From Tetragonia tetragonoides (lineage: Eukaryota > Streptophyta > Magnoliopsida > Caryophyllales > Aizoaceae): a stretch of DNA of 64,000 nucleotides. Position 1 is the first letter of the stretch. Each line of letters begins with the position of its first letter. The DNA lies in assembly GCA_038025085.1 (NCBI GenBank), contig CM076148.1, positions 32,160,501-32,224,500 on the forward strand, in the 5' to 3' direction. Under the pieces are notes generated by a model, which was not told where the DNA came from, searched no databases, and saw only the letters and a program-made list of their open reading frames with translations. The position numbers and the translations under genes were made by a program. Shown one piece after another: positions 21,066-33,279 of the stretch.

Positions 21066-22849
21066 TGTAGATACCCTAATTGGTTCTCATCCCCTGACAC
21101 CGCAACGCCCGATGATGATGGTAATGATTAACATGGACGTAAGTAGAAAAGGACATTGCTCGTAAATCTAGACCAAATTCCTTGAAACCTCAGTCTTTGG
21201 ATAGCCCTTGTTATAAGGATTCCAACGCCTTTGACCTTGCCTCAATCAGGTTCCCGGATCAAGAGATATCGTGTCTCGCAGATTTGGGTCAAAATCGCTC
21301 AATCCCGGCCCCTGGGTCAGCCCAAGGGCAATTTCGTAATTTACAGAGCACAAAAAGCCAAAAACCCTAGTCACGCGCGCGCCGTCAGGCCCAGCGGCCT
21401 TCGGAAGCTGCTCGGCGGCCAACGCGTGACAGTGGGGGCCATTAGGCCAGCTGCTGGCCCTGGCTGCCCTCCGTGTGGCCGCTGAACCAGCTTTTTGGCT
21501 GAGCCGAGTTTTGACGCCGGGCTTCTTGCCCTAAGTCCCTAAATTCGTCCCCTAACTCTAAAAATACTCCTATTCACCCTCTTTTGCAGGGGGTCAGTCA
21601 GTTCACAATTTTGAGAGCATTGAGAGCACATATTTCCCCAAATCAAGGAGAATTCAGAAATCTGAAGATCCAAGCAAGCATTACACCTAGCCTAGCACCC
21701 AAGATCGAAGAGCAATCCTAATTCTACTAGTCCAGTTCGAATAGAACGTCCAGGTTAACCACCCTGAGGGCCTAATTCTTTATTAAATCTCTTGTTTTAT
21801 TGTTTATTAATCATGTTTTATTTAGCTTTTGATTATTGTTGAATAACTTTGCATGTTTTGGGTTTTGTACATAATTATGCATGCTTAATTAATAAGTTTA
21901 TACAAGTTTGCATCTTTTCATAATTTTTGCATGCATATAGTAGCCTCCTAGGTTTATTTTAGCATAAAGTTATTGTCTTTACATTATTAATATTTGTTTG
22001 AAATACTAACGGTTTTATTGATGTGCATATATAATATTTGGCGTGTTTAGCAAAGTTGGTAGGTTGGAGCGTTAATTTAATGCTTTATATCTTGTTTATG
22101 CTTGTTAAGAGTATGCATGTAAATTGGATATAAATTGTACAAAGCGATAACATAGGTAATTTGATTGTTCTTAACCCACCTAGTTAACTTAGGCTCCGTT
22201 TGATTCACCAGGATAAAACTGATCTGAACTGAACTGAACTGAACTGAACTTAATTGATTTTTTAAAATTGACCGTTAACCATTTAAAATTCGTCCAAACA
22301 TAGTCAATATTGGACTCATTTAAAAGTATGCTTTGAGATCTTTCCGATGACATAATTTTGATCATGAAATTATTTCAGAATAAAAAGCTATATGAATAGT
22401 AAAGTTACATATGAACTAAACTGAACTGAACTGGACTGAACTGAACTGAATTTAAGTAAAATTAAGGTGAATCAAACAGAGCCTAAGGATCTTGGACGAC
22501 CGGACTTGCATGGAACCATATAGCATAAATAAATAATTGACATGGATAGGCTTAGTAGAGGCCGTTTATACGGGCGATTTAGATGAGATTCGTTTTGTTT
22601 ATTTTGTACCTACATCCCCGAACTCAATATTTAGTCCCCATGGGTATGAGTCAATTCCCAATAGGAATTGGGGTGCATTTTTTATGGTTTCCAATTGTTT
22701 CCTTAAAAATTGGTGGCGGCTTCTTATTTGCAAATTGTTCCTTATAATTAATTTGAATCGCGTGCAACATATCATTTAAGAACCATTAATTCCAACTAAA
22801 AATCGATCCGCGCGCATATTAGGGCGTCGGAAAGGCGAGGGTTCTTACA
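21066..22849 (+). repeat. 5' LTR of Tat element, carrying a MITE
   Basis: 1784 bp, TGTAGATACC...GTTCTTACA. It matches 37085-38562 except for a 292-bp MITE at 22192-22483 and small indels (for example about 37910-37945 and 22696-22755). GC-rich GGCCAGC-type sequence lies upstream of the presumed promoter. The TATA box seen in the other LTR (TATAAAT) reads CTAAAAATA here. Confidence 0.93.
22192..22483 (+). mobile_element. PIF/Harbinger (Tourist-like) MITE
   Basis: 292 bp with terminal inverted repeats GGCTCCGTTTGATTCACC and its complement. It is flanked by TTA (22189-22191) and TAA (22484-22486). The other Tat LTR shows the empty site, with sequence running straight from TTAACTTA to GGATCTTGG. 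The interior is rich in CTGAACTGAA repeats. The same family appears in inverse orientation at 47814-48115. Confidence 0.88.
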
Positions 22850-22850
22850 G

Positions 22851-22865
22851 TGGCGACTTCACTGG
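22851..22865 (+). other. Primer binding site of Tat element
   Basis: TGGCGACTTCACTGG, one base after the 5' LTR. It resembles the TGGCGACTC-type sites of Ogre/Tat elements, which are usually ascribed to tRNA-Arg. The tRNA assignment rests on family knowledge. Confidence 0.65.
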
Positions 22866-23866
22866 AGAATTAATAAGAGGATGTAATTCGAACACTTATC
22901 CATGTCAACAATTTATTTTAGCTATTTGGTTCAATTACCGTATGTGTTTATTGTCTTTGCTTTTGCATCCATATCATTCATATTGCATGCGTTATCATCG
23001 CGAGATGTCGAAAGACATCACCACTCCATAAACAGGATTTACCCTTTGGAACATTGTCTATGACTTAGGCCAGTGACCCACTCGGTCCGAATTACCTTTG
23101 CACATAGTTGTGTTCCACCCCATGACATTTACATGTTTCCATTCGAGATGTGTAAAACGGTACGTCTAGTCTTACTATGCACCCCATAGATGACAAAATG
23201 CATTCGGTCATAGGTTACCTTATCCAACCATAGATTGTGTCAACTATTGCATTATGTCTCATAGTCCATATCAAGGTGCTATTTGGTTTACTTGCCATAT
23301 TATTATTAATTATTTCCTTGCTATGTGATTAGTTTCCATAGAATATTAGGACTAGATCCCCCCTTAGGATTCTTTTATTGAGTCCTGGTTAGGGAAGGTT
23401 TCCCTTTTGTTTGCTTGTACGTTTTGTCAGGTTTACAAATAGAGTCTAGGATCTTTTTTCTTTTTTAGGAAGTAGAATCCCTGTATGATTCCGATGATGC
23501 TAGTGACCATGTTAGGAAGACTTTCCTTTCCATAAGAATTAGATTGCATGCAAATAATATATTCCCGTCAATGATGTTTCACCAAAAAAAAAGAGTCCAA
23601 TTTTATTCCATATGCAAGTCAATAGTATATCTTTTTCCTTAAATTAGGGAATTTCATCCCATATGCAAGTCAAGAGTATTTGTTATTCTAATAAAGTCGA
23701 AAGATCATTGACTAGAATATGCTATTTACACAAAATCGCGTCTTTCCCAAAAGATCACCATGTTGAGGATTAGTGCTAGATTCTTTTCCCACATTTGTTT
23801 TAAAATAAAACCTTTTATTTTGTGGAGGTTCCCATTTATTTCCTATTTTCTTAAGCGGGCCTTTTT
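22866..23866 (+). other. 5' untranslated leader of Tat element
   Basis: About 1 kb without a supported gene. Several short phrases repeat, for example CATATGCAAGTCAA at about 23610 and 23660. Long leaders are usual in this lineage. Confidence 0.5.
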
Positions 23867-25623
23867 ATGTCCAGAATTGGTAGGAGTAAAGATCCTGGTC
23901 CTAGGAAGTGGGAGAGAGACGAGTCCAACAAGAGGTTAGTTCGCAAGTTGTCGTTCGAACCTTCACCACAAGCACAGTTCGTGGGCCCCATTTTGCTCGA
24001 TTACCTTCGCACACCGCCACTGTCACCTCAAGCCTCACCACCCAATTCACCTAATTCCGCTATGTCTGGAGATACTGAGAGAACCGCTGACCAAAAGATG
24101 GATGACCTTTTAGCCCAAATGGTCGCCATGAATGCTAGATTCACTGATATGGAAGCCCGTGTCGCCAAGTTGGATCCCCCTACTAGGGATGATGATGAGC
24201 CCAAGCCCGATGAGGAAAAGGCCGAACCCTCCACTAAAGAGGTCCAAGAGCTTCAGCCAAGCTGAACAGGCTTGAATCTGTCCTAGGCAAGAGTCGTGTC
24301 TTCAACGACATGATAATCAATTCTGAAGGCTATGCTCCCCACATCAACGGAAAATTGCCCACTAAGTTCTCCATGCCTGAAGTTCCTACTTTCAAAGGAA
24401 CCGACGATCCACAAGATCACATTAGAGCTTTTACTACTGCATTGGGCCTTAGAGGTATTGAACAAGAGCTGTATGTTCACCTCTTTCCCCAAACCTTGGA
24501 TCCTGCTGTCAGAGCCTGGTTCTTCAAGTTGCCCACCCAAAAGTTGGAAAAATGGGAAGATCTACCCACATTGTTCCTCCAGAGATATGCTGACACTGTC
24601 TTGCCACCCATGACATTAAGAGAGTTCGACATCACCAAGCAAGGTGATAAAGAAGGGTTCATCAATTTTGTGAGAAGATAGAGAACCAAGGTAGCTGAAA
24701 TGATTGATCGCCCATCTGAAAGGGATCAAATCAGAATGCTAGTCCAAAATTTGGCATCTGAATACCGTGAACACATGAAGTTTCAGCCCATAACCACCTA
24801 TGCCCAATTAACTGAAGTAGACATGGCTATTGAAGATGATCAACTCCAAAGAGGGAAGAACAAGGTCACTCACAATAACAACACAAGTGGATATAAGGAT
24901 AAGAAATACACTAATACCAACCACGCCTCCACAAGTAGAGGAAATGAAGTGAACGCCATAGCTGATAGGCGTCCAAGAAGGTACACTCCCCTCGGAATGA
25001 CTTATGTCAAAGCTCTAGACAAGTTGATCAAAGGAGACTATCTACATCCAATTGGGCCTACTTCCGATCCACCTGTAGAGAAAAGATCACCATATTGGAA
25101 CGAATCTGCATTCTGCAAATACCATAGGGGGCGCGGGCACGACACTGAAAAGTGTTACACTCTAAAAGATAAAATCCAATATTTGTTGGATAATGGAACA
25201 ATACCATTGCCCAAGGATGCACCACCACCCAGCAACAATAATAATCCCCTCGGGAACTCCTTTGCCATTCACATAGAAGAAGGGTTTGATCCATCTTACC
25301 TGATCACACCTATTAGACAGGCCATACCACCATACCCAAACCCAAAGCCCACGCTGGACGTCTGCGGCCTTTGGGATAGCGATGAGGAAGATAATGGGTC
25401 ATATACTGATCCAGAAGATGTGTTGACTCCTCAAGTCCATGACATAGCCGCTGGCAAAGCCTGGTATGATATCTCCGATGATGAAAAAGAAGAGGATGAT
25501 AAAGCCCTAAACTACCTCACAAGATCAGGACGCCAGTTCAGGCCCGAAAATATCTATATGGATCCATCTCAAATCCAACCCGTAGAGCCTATAGCCATCC
25601 CCAATATGGATTGGGCCCAATGA
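23867..25623 (+). pseudogene. Tat element Gag (frameshifted)
   Basis: Starts with MSRIGRSKDPGPRKWERDE and a Pro/Ser-rich, acidic N-terminal part. A frame break at about 24260 leads into the gag capsid-like domain (24310-24680), with KFSMPEVPTFKGTDDPQDHI and FKLPTQKLEKWEDLPTLF. An in-frame TAG interrupts at 24679, after FVRR. The remainder (24700-25620) has a zinc-knuckle-like CKYHRGRGHDTEKCY and an acidic end closing with NMDWAQ. The stop at 25621 is followed at once by the protease frame. Confidence 0.85.
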
Positions 25624-25626
25624 GAA

Positions 25627-26673
25627 ATGGCAAAAGAGAACGATGGGACCAACATCCTCAAGCAACTGCAAAGAACAAAAGTTGATATATCCATTTGGCA
25701 ACTGTTGGCCACTTCTATCACTCATAGAAGGGCCGGGTTAGAGGCCTTGAATGCAACTACCATTTCTCCAAATGCTACTCCTGAAGAGGTAGCCAACCTC
25801 CTGGTCCAAGGAAAGTCATCCACGCCAGTCACTTTTTCTGACAAAGACCTTCCACCTGAGGGTATTCAACACAACAAAGCCCTTTATCTTACTGTAATCT
25901 GTCAACAAAGACAAGTCCCTATGACTTTGGTCGACAATGGCTCTGCTGTAAATGTATGCCCCTTGAGGACTGCTAAACACCTCAAAATAGACTGCAACAA
26001 CCTCGGGCATTCCGCACAAGGGCTAAGGGCTTACGATAATTCCAAGAGGAATGTATTGGGTACCTTCTCCATGAATATCAATATTGGGCCCATCGAGAAA
26101 ATGGTCCAGTTCCATGTAATTGACATTCCAGCCACCTTCAACCTACTCTTACGAAGGCCTTGGTTATACGGGCTAAATGCTGTAGCCTCAACCCTGCATC
26201 AAAAGGTAAAGTTATACTTGGCAGGATCCATCCTGGAAGTCTGCGCTGATACTATGACGGCCCAAATTGAGAAAGCTTCAGTCCTAAAGATAGAGCATAA
26301 TGAGCAAGACGAAGAGTTATGGGGCTTTGAGAAAATAGCCTTCATAGAGACGATAGAGCCCAAACTTAATGTGAATGCTTTACTCAGAAAGCAAGGCCAC
26401 TTCCCAGGCACCACTTTGGGCCCTCATCCCAAGGTAGCTCAAACCTGCTGGAACACAAAGATCAAAAATGATCTATTTGGGTTGGGCTACAAGCCCACAA
26501 GGCAAGAAGTTAAGGCCTACATATCCAAAGTGATGGCTAAGAAAAGAGCCCGCGCGGCTAACAAACTTGTTCCACACAGCATGAATCCTTACCCCCTCAC
26601 CCTCAATGGGAAATTTCTTCAAGAAGGCGACCCATATCCTTACTATGGATTCCCTGAACCATACACAATATAA
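25627..26673 (+). pseudogene. Tat element protease region
   Basis: Aspartic-protease domain at about residues 90-210 of this frame, with the active-site block TLVDNGSAVNVCP (D-N-G-S form typical of Tat elements) and later FNLLLRRPWLYG. The C-terminal segment is a linker towards RT, continuing in another frame at about 26660-27120 (EAFQDCF and an acidic Ser-Asp-Glu run). A frame break at about 26670 separates it from the rest of pol. Confidence 0.82.
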
Positions 26674-27138
26674 CGGGATCCTAATACCAGGCTTTGAGGC
26701 ATTTCAGGACTGTTTCATCATGAGTGAAGACACACTCATACCTCCTAATGAGGACCAATCCACTAAAGATTGGGCTAAAGACATGGCACCCAACGACCTT
26801 GGGCTCTTATTTGGCGAAGAACGTCGTCAGTACAACGAGACAACTACCAAACTTCCCCTTACTGTGCTTTTTAATGAAGGTTTAGACCCGTCCAAGCTGA
26901 TTTCCCCAATCGGGCCTGACTGCACCACCTGGAAGCACGAGACGAAGTGGACTCCAGTCAAGGGAGCCAAGTACAAATTCACAATCCGCAACGGTCCTAC
27001 AGGAGCGCCTATTTCTGATTCTGAGTCTGATTCCGAGTCCGAGTCTGATTCTAAGTCTCTTATCCTAGAAGCGTCGGGTAGTCCACCCAGTCTATTCCTT
27101 CTATTACTAAGGTCTTTAGTGATGACCTCATTGATGTA

Positions 27139-28770
27139 TTGTCCACTTCTGTTAATATTATGAACGTCGATTTTGCTTACTCGGATTGCCTAACTGCTAA
27201 TAATTCAGAAGATATAACAGAATTGCCAAAAGAAGTTATTAAAGCACTAATCGAACATGAGCAAAAGACTTCAATAGTCGAAGAAACAGAGACAATAAAC
27301 ATTGCAACTAATGATGAGCCTCGCCATGTGCAAATAGGTTTATCTTTAACATCTAATAAACGCGAACAATTCGTAACACTCCTAAAGAATTATACGGATG
27401 TTTTCGCCTGGTCCTACAAGGACATGCCAGGCATAGACCGCAAAATTGCTCAGCACACCATTCCACTAAACCCCGACTGCAAACCAGTCAAACAAAAGTT
27501 AAGAAGAATGAAGCCAGAGTGGGCTCTTAAGATCAAGGAAGAGGTCCAGAAACAACTGGAGGCAGGCTTCATAAGAGTGGCTAATTACCCCGATTGGGTA
27601 GCCAACATTGTCCCAGTCCCAAAAAAGGACAGACGAGTCCGAATGTGTGTAGATTTCAGGGACTTGAACAAAGCAAGTCCGAAAGACGACTTTCCCTTAC
27701 CACACATAGACGTCTTAATAGACAACACCGCCGGCACGCCCTTCTATCATTTATGGACGGATACGCAGGGTATAACCAGGTCCTAATGGCCAAAGAGGAC
27801 GAAGAGAAAACCACTTTCATCACACAGTGGGGTACTTATTGCTATACAGTAATGTCGTTCGGGCTTAAAAATGCAGGAGCCACGTACCAAAGAACCGCTA
27901 CAACCTTACTCCACGACATGATGCATAAGGAGGCTGAATTGTATGTAGATGACATGATCATAAAGTCCAAAGACAGAGAAGGGCATGTACCCTCACTTCA
28001 AAAGTTCTTTGAACAGGCTTAGGAAGTACAATATGAGGCTTAATCCCAAAAAGTGCGCATTCGGAGTCAAATCCGGCAAACTTCTAGGATTCGTCATAAG
28101 CACCAGAGGAATAGAAGTCGATCCATCCAAGATCAAAGCCATAATAGACATGCCACCTCCAAAGACGGAGAAAGAAATAAAAAGGGCTTTTTAGGAAGAA
28201 TCCAGTACATTAGCAGGTTCATTTCCAAATTAACTATCACATGCGAGCCCATATTCAAGAAACTCAAAAAAGAGGTAAAGACAGAATGGGATGAGCAATG
28301 CTAAAAGGCCTTTGACAAAATTAAGGCCTATCTATCTGAACCACCTGTTCTAGTACCGCCCATTTCAGGCATGCCTCTAATCCTCTACCTTACAGTCACA
28401 GAAACATCAATGGGGGCCATGCTAGCCCAAGAAGTAGATAAGGAAGAGAAAGCTATATATTATGTGAGCAAGGAGTTTCTGGAATACGAAACCCGCTACT
28501 CATCCCTATAAACGACATGCTTAGCTTTGGTAGCAACTACTAAAAAGCTACGGCATTACATGCTCCAGGACACGATCCACATAAGATCAAGAGAAAATCC
28601 TTTGAAATACATATTCGAAAAGCCCATACTGAACGGCAGGATAGCGAGGTGGACTGTTCTTCTCTCGGAGTTCGACCTTAAATTCGAACACCAAAAGGCC
28701 ATAAAAGGGCATGCTATCTCAGAATATCTAGCCGACCAGGCCATACATGAACCAGATCACAAGGAATAAT
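27139..28770 (+). pseudogene. Tat element reverse transcriptase and first RNase H
   Basis: The RT N-terminal blocks are clear: AGFIRVANYPDWVANIV and MCVDFRDLNKASPKDDFPLP. A frame break follows at about 27745-27790 in the FMDGYAGYNQ block. Further blocks are MSFGLKNAGATYQR and the catalytic ELYVDDMIIKSK (intact Asp pair). RT thumb residues continue at 28030-28300 in two frames, with stops near 28021, 28192 and 28304. The first RNase H (28310-28760) is cut by stops (one at about 28509), but ALVATTKKLRHYML and GHAISEYLADQA are recognisable. It would copy RNA to DNA; it is defective. Confidence 0.88.
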
Positions 28771-29200
28771 ATTACTTTCCGGACGAAGGGGTTATGACCT
28801 TAGATACTTAAACTTGGCAATTATACTTCGATGGAGCATCCAACCAAAAGGGTTTCGGGGTAGGAGTACTAATAGTGTCCCCCGAAGGTGCACATACACC
28901 TATTTCAGTCAAATTGGACCATGAGGTTATTACAAATAATGGCGCCGAGTATGAAGCTTGTATAATAGGACTGCAATCCGCCATAAGCCTTGACATCAAA
29001 ACACTCCGAGTCTATGGAGACTCGTCACTCATAATTAACCAAATTTCCAAAGTATGGAGGGTTAAAAGTGAATCCCTGACACTCTACCAGGAATACTTAG
29101 ATAAGATCATAGTGTAATTTAATCAAATACACTCTACATACCTTCCACGAGAAGATAATCAGTTTGCAGATGCCTTGGCTAAATTAGCAAGCATGATCAA
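28771..29200 (+). pseudogene. Tat element second (archaeal-type) RNase H
   Basis: A separate RNase H follows the gypsy-type one. LYFDGASNQKGFGVGVLI gives the first Asp, NNGAEYEACIIGL the Glu, VYGDSSLIINQI the second Asp, and DNQFADALAKLAS the last. Dual RNase H is the defining trait of the Tat clade. In-frame stops lie at about 28809 and 29115, otherwise the catalytic residues are kept. Confidence 0.88.
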
Positions 29201-30544
29201 TATACCTGAAACCATCCGGATGATGCCCATCTGTGTACAAAGGAGATCCGAGCCTTCATATTGTGACAATTTGGAAGTGTTCTACGACGAAGAAGACGAA
29301 TGGTACACTCACATAAGGAATCTGCTTGTTTACCAGCTCTACCCTCCTGATTCTAGCCCTAGAACCCAGAAAGCACTCAGAAGGCTCGCAGCCCAATTCT
29401 TAGAAGTACAAGGTCAAATATACAAGAAAAGCCCAAACGGAGTCAACCTCCTATGTCTAGGTACTGAAATGGCCCATAAGGTCCTAAGAGATGTACATGC
29501 AGGAGTATGTGGACCGCACATGAACGGTATGATGCTATCCAGGAAAATAATAAGGCTGGGGTATTACTGGACAACAATGGAAAAGGACTGTTGTCAATTT
29601 GTCAAAAGATGCGTACAAGGCCAGACCCATGCAAATCTGCAACATCTACCACCAAGCCCATTATATACCTTCACCTCAACTTGGCCTTTCTCGGCATGGA
29701 AATCGACATCATCGGTAAAATAACCCCAACAGGAAAAGGAGGCCACGAATATATCCTAGTCACAATCGACTACTTTACTAAATGGGTCGAAGCGCAATCA
29801 TACGCGAAGCTCAAAGCAAAGCATGTGGTTAAGTTCATTAAGAATAACATAATAGCCAGATATGGGGTTCCCCAAGAGATCATCAGTGACAATGGATCAC
29901 ACTTCATGAAAGAAGTGATTGAGCTGTTAGCCTAGTTCAAAATCCAGCATCGAAAGTCGTCTCCCTACAGCCCGCAAACAAACGGCGCGGTAGAGGCAGC
30001 TAACAAGAACATCAAGAAAATCATTGAAAGAATGTCAGAAAATTATCATGACTGGTCAGACAAGTTGCCATTCGCACTTTGGGGTTACAGAACATCAGTT
30101 GGCGCATCAATAGGAGCAACGCCATACTCTTTGGTTTACGGAATGGAAGCCGTATTGCAAATTGAACTAGAGGTCCCGTCTCTAAGGATCGTTCTCGAAA
30201 GTCAAATTCCAGAGATGGATTGGGTCCAAGCCCACTATGACCAATTAGTCCTGCTAGATGAGAAAAGGTTGAAAGCCTTGCACAACGTAAGAGTCTATCA
30301 AAAGAGACTAACTAGGCACTTTAACCAAAAGCTCAAAATGAAGGACCTTAAAGTTGGAGACTTAGTACTTAAGGAGGTAAGGGCCAATGTAACTGACCCA
30401 AGAGGTAAATTTCGACCCAACTGGTCAGGCCCGTTTATCATCACAAAAATCTTAACGGGTGGCGCTGCAAGATTAGCAGTTTTAGACGGAATTGAATTTA
30501 GTCAATGGATAAACATGGATCAACTAAAGAGGTTCTATGCTTAG
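29201..30544 (+). pseudogene. Tat element integrase
   Basis: N-terminal zinc-binding region at 29480-29620 (HAGVCGPHMNGMMLS, then FVKRCVQGQ), with a frame shift after it. Core domain: MEIDIIGKITPTGKGGHEYI, VTIDYFTKWVEA, IISDNGSHF and AVEAANKNIKK, giving the D, D and E of the DDE site. A stop at about 29935 precedes FKIQHRKSSPYSPQTNGA. The C-terminal part contains LKVGDLVLKEV and the SGPFIITKILTGGAARL block and ends at a normal stop. Confidence 0.88.
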
Positions 30545-30982
30545 GCAAGACACCCAATATAGCACTTTCGAGAGGCCCACACAAGGCTAACTAATCCCTA
30601 AAAAAAAAAAAAAGAAAAAAAAAACGGGATTTATTGTTAAAAAAAAAACAAACGGATAAGAACTACGAGCGGCCTGATTCCCCTAAAAGGATACGTAGGA
30701 CAACTCAATTACAATTGGGCTCGGCTCCTTCATCAAATTCGCATTCAAAAGTTGTTAAAAATTGTGCACATAATAAACGCAAGGTTGCAATGTTAAAATA
30801 AGCATGTCTTCATAAATAATAATAAAGTCCATTACAAGACTTGGCAATTCCTAAATACTAAAAAACAAATTAACTAAATCTAAAAAAAAAAAAAGGGGGG
30901 GGCACATCACCCTTATTGAATTTAAAGCAAATAAAAGGCAATCCTAAGCTAGACATGCTCCAAAAGAGTATTTCCTAATAGA
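30545..30982. other. Spacer between integrase and the antisense gene
   Basis: Noncoding, with A-rich runs (30600-30650, 30885-30900) and a G7 tract. It forms the shared 3' flank of plus-strand pol and of the minus-strand gene that ends at 30983. Confidence 0.5.
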
Positions 30983-32532
30983 TTACTCCGTAGCTTTGGT
31001 AGTAGGGACAACATCCTCCGTGGGTTCATCAACCTTTTGACCTTCCACTTCACGTTCCTTGGGAGCCCATCTCTCTCGAACCACGGGCTCTTCTTCTTTT
31101 TCAACCTCCATTAGAGGAGCACTTGAGGAGGCTTCATGATCATTGGCCCGAATTTGGGGCTTCTCCTCCGGCTTAGTAGTAATCTTGGCTAGAGCTTTCT
31201 TGGCCTTCGGGTTGAGAACACTCTTCACATGCTTGACTCCCTTTTGCTTACCCTTCCCTTTGGGATCATTGGGGTTAGAAAGCCTCAAGCTAGCCTTGAC
31301 CGATTGGACCTTACGATCGTCTTGTTCAGATTTCCTGCATGCGCGACGACCTTCCGTAGTCTTACAATCCATCCAAGCTTCATAAGCTGAAGATATGGCC
31401 GTTGGGGCCTTAATGTGAGGAATGCTCCACTTTGGGCGACGATCCCACGCACACTCCCAAGATCTCACCATACCAATAGTCAAAACCCGGGTAGCAGGCG
31501 CAACACTATCCTTCTGTGGGATAATCTGGCGTTTCCCATATTGCCGCATGATACGGCTAGGAAATATGTAAGTCAAATTTTGAAGGCCAAGGATTTGATA
31601 ATATCCCGTCTCCTTGCTACATCCGATTGCGGATTTTAGGCCCCACTACTTGACAGTCCATCTTAGCAAAGGGCAAGTTTTAAGGTATCCACACCATTCT
31701 TCAATGGTGGATTTATAATAAAGCCTTCGGCGGGTAGGAAACTGCTTTGGTTGGTATTTGAGCGCATTAGCCGGCCTCTCAATGAAGCACATATGCTCCA
31801 AAAGCCATATCTATAAAAACAAACAAACACAAAAATAATAAAGTTAGGTATCCATTAAAGATTCAAACTTTATAAAATATCCAAAATAATTATTCAAGCA
31901 CTCACTTGAAGGAGAAGAGGGCTTCCCGTCCATCCACCAGGCGATGGTTCTTGTTTCTTGCAGTCCAAGCACATTAGGGTTTCACCAAGAACAAGAGACA
32001 TAGGGGTAAAATCGTTTTGAATTTGCTCAACAATTCTAAGCATACAAGTTTTACCATTATTACCTCCACCAACAAAGAGGTACCTATGTAAGAGACATAA
32101 GATAAAAGCACGCCTATAATATGTCTCATTATGATCATCTCTTACCTTGGGAAAAAAGATATCAATCACACCATTGAGGTCTAGCTCACCGGTTCTAGCC
32201 ACAGAAGAGGCTTGTGTTGGGGATAAACCTAGATACCTTTTATAGTAGCCTTCAAGGTTGGCCCCGAGCCATGGAGTTGCAGGAGCTTGATCCTAAGGGA
32301 ACCCAATTATGGCGGCAAATTCTTCGGGAAGAGGACATAATTCATTATACCTGAATCTAAAAACATGGAGTTTTTCATCCCAAAATTCAACCGCAGCCTC
32401 AAGAAGGTTCCAAACAACTTGAACTTGCTTCAGGTGAAAGAGAGCATTCAAGTAAAAGGGCACAAGTCTCATCCTCTCTTCAGTGGTCATGGATTGCAAC
32501 CACTTATCAAACTTAACCTCAAAACTTATCAT
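30983..32532 (-). pseudogene. Antisense PMD-like (DUF7745-type) gene inside the Tat element
   Basis: Two exons on the minus strand, 31906-32532 and 30983-31810, joined by a 95-bp intron with GTGAG donor and TTTATAG acceptor. The N-terminal region has a helical repeat (FDKWLQSMTTEERMRLVPF) and the block FRFRYNELCPLPEEFAAIIG, similar in pattern to plant mobile domain and DUF7745 proteins often annotated near Ty3 elements. The C-terminus is Lys/Glu-rich (KGKGKQKGVKHVK). In-frame TAGs occur at about 32294 (after AIIGFP) and 31648 (after RWTVK), so this copy looks inactive. Function unknown. Opposite orientation to gag-pol with its own promoter-like TATA suggests independent transcription. Confidence 0.72.
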
Positions 32533-32630
32533 GACTGAAATCTAAATTAATTGGGAGTTTCTCTCTCTAAAAATCTCTCTATTGCTAGTGAATTATGAAG
32601 CTCATGTCCCAAAATCGGACTAACCCAAGG

Positions 32631-32638
32631 CTTATATA
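32631..32638 (-). promoter_or_regulatory. TATA box of the antisense DUF7745-type gene
   Basis: The minus strand reads CCCTATATAAGCC about 100 bp upstream of the ATG at 32532. A CT-rich initiator-like stretch (AGAGAGATTTTTAG) sits between. It is well placed for transcription opposite to the retrotransposon RNA. Confidence 0.5.
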
Positions 32639-33279
32639 GGGCTCGCACGAAAATAGAAGAAAATATGGCAACCCGTCGAAAAAAAAGGCTTCAGCGGCCC
32701 ATAGGGCAGCCGCCGAAGGCTCGGTGGCTACGATATGGCAGCCAAGGCCCAGCGGACCCTCTTTTGTCCCCCGCTCCTTCGCGTCAGCCGCTGAGCGCCT
32801 TCCTTCGGCCACCGAGCCCCTTTTTCGAGGCAGCCCTCTTCTACCCAGTTTTGGACACTTTCCTTAACCGTTTTAGACTCCAATTTGGCTCAGTTTCCTA
32901 TTTCTTCTATTATTTCTATTTTTCTATTATTTCTATTTTTCTATTATTTCCTTATTTATTTATGGGAACGCCACAATTTCCTTATTTCTTTTTGGATGAT
33001 TATCATCTTTTATTTTTATTACTCTCTTTTTCTACTTATTAAGGTCATTTCATTTTTTTTGCACCCCTTTCTTTTTTTCATTTTTTTAGGGGGGGATAGG
33101 ATACACCCAATTTTAACTTTTTGGCTGTACCATTTTTGCTACATGGCTATTACTTGCGCTTTTGCTTGACTACCTGTGCATTTGCATTAGTCGAATTATA
33201 TGCAGGGACCAATAAAGCGGCAATATATTACAAAGCAAAGTCCGAATATTTGTTCAACACGAATGTTTAAGAATGTATT
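32639..33279. other. Intergenic DNA between the two antisense genes
   Basis: A GC-rich block (32690-32860, GCAGCCGCCGAAGGC-type) resembles the CpG-rich part of the element LTRs (21370-21500). It is followed by TTTCTATTATTTCTATT repeats at 32895-32950 and T-rich sequence. No gene is supported. Confidence 0.5.

Noticed and set aside
24283..24540. Minus ORF opposite Tat gag
   Set aside because: Shadow of the capsid-like coding region on the plus strand.
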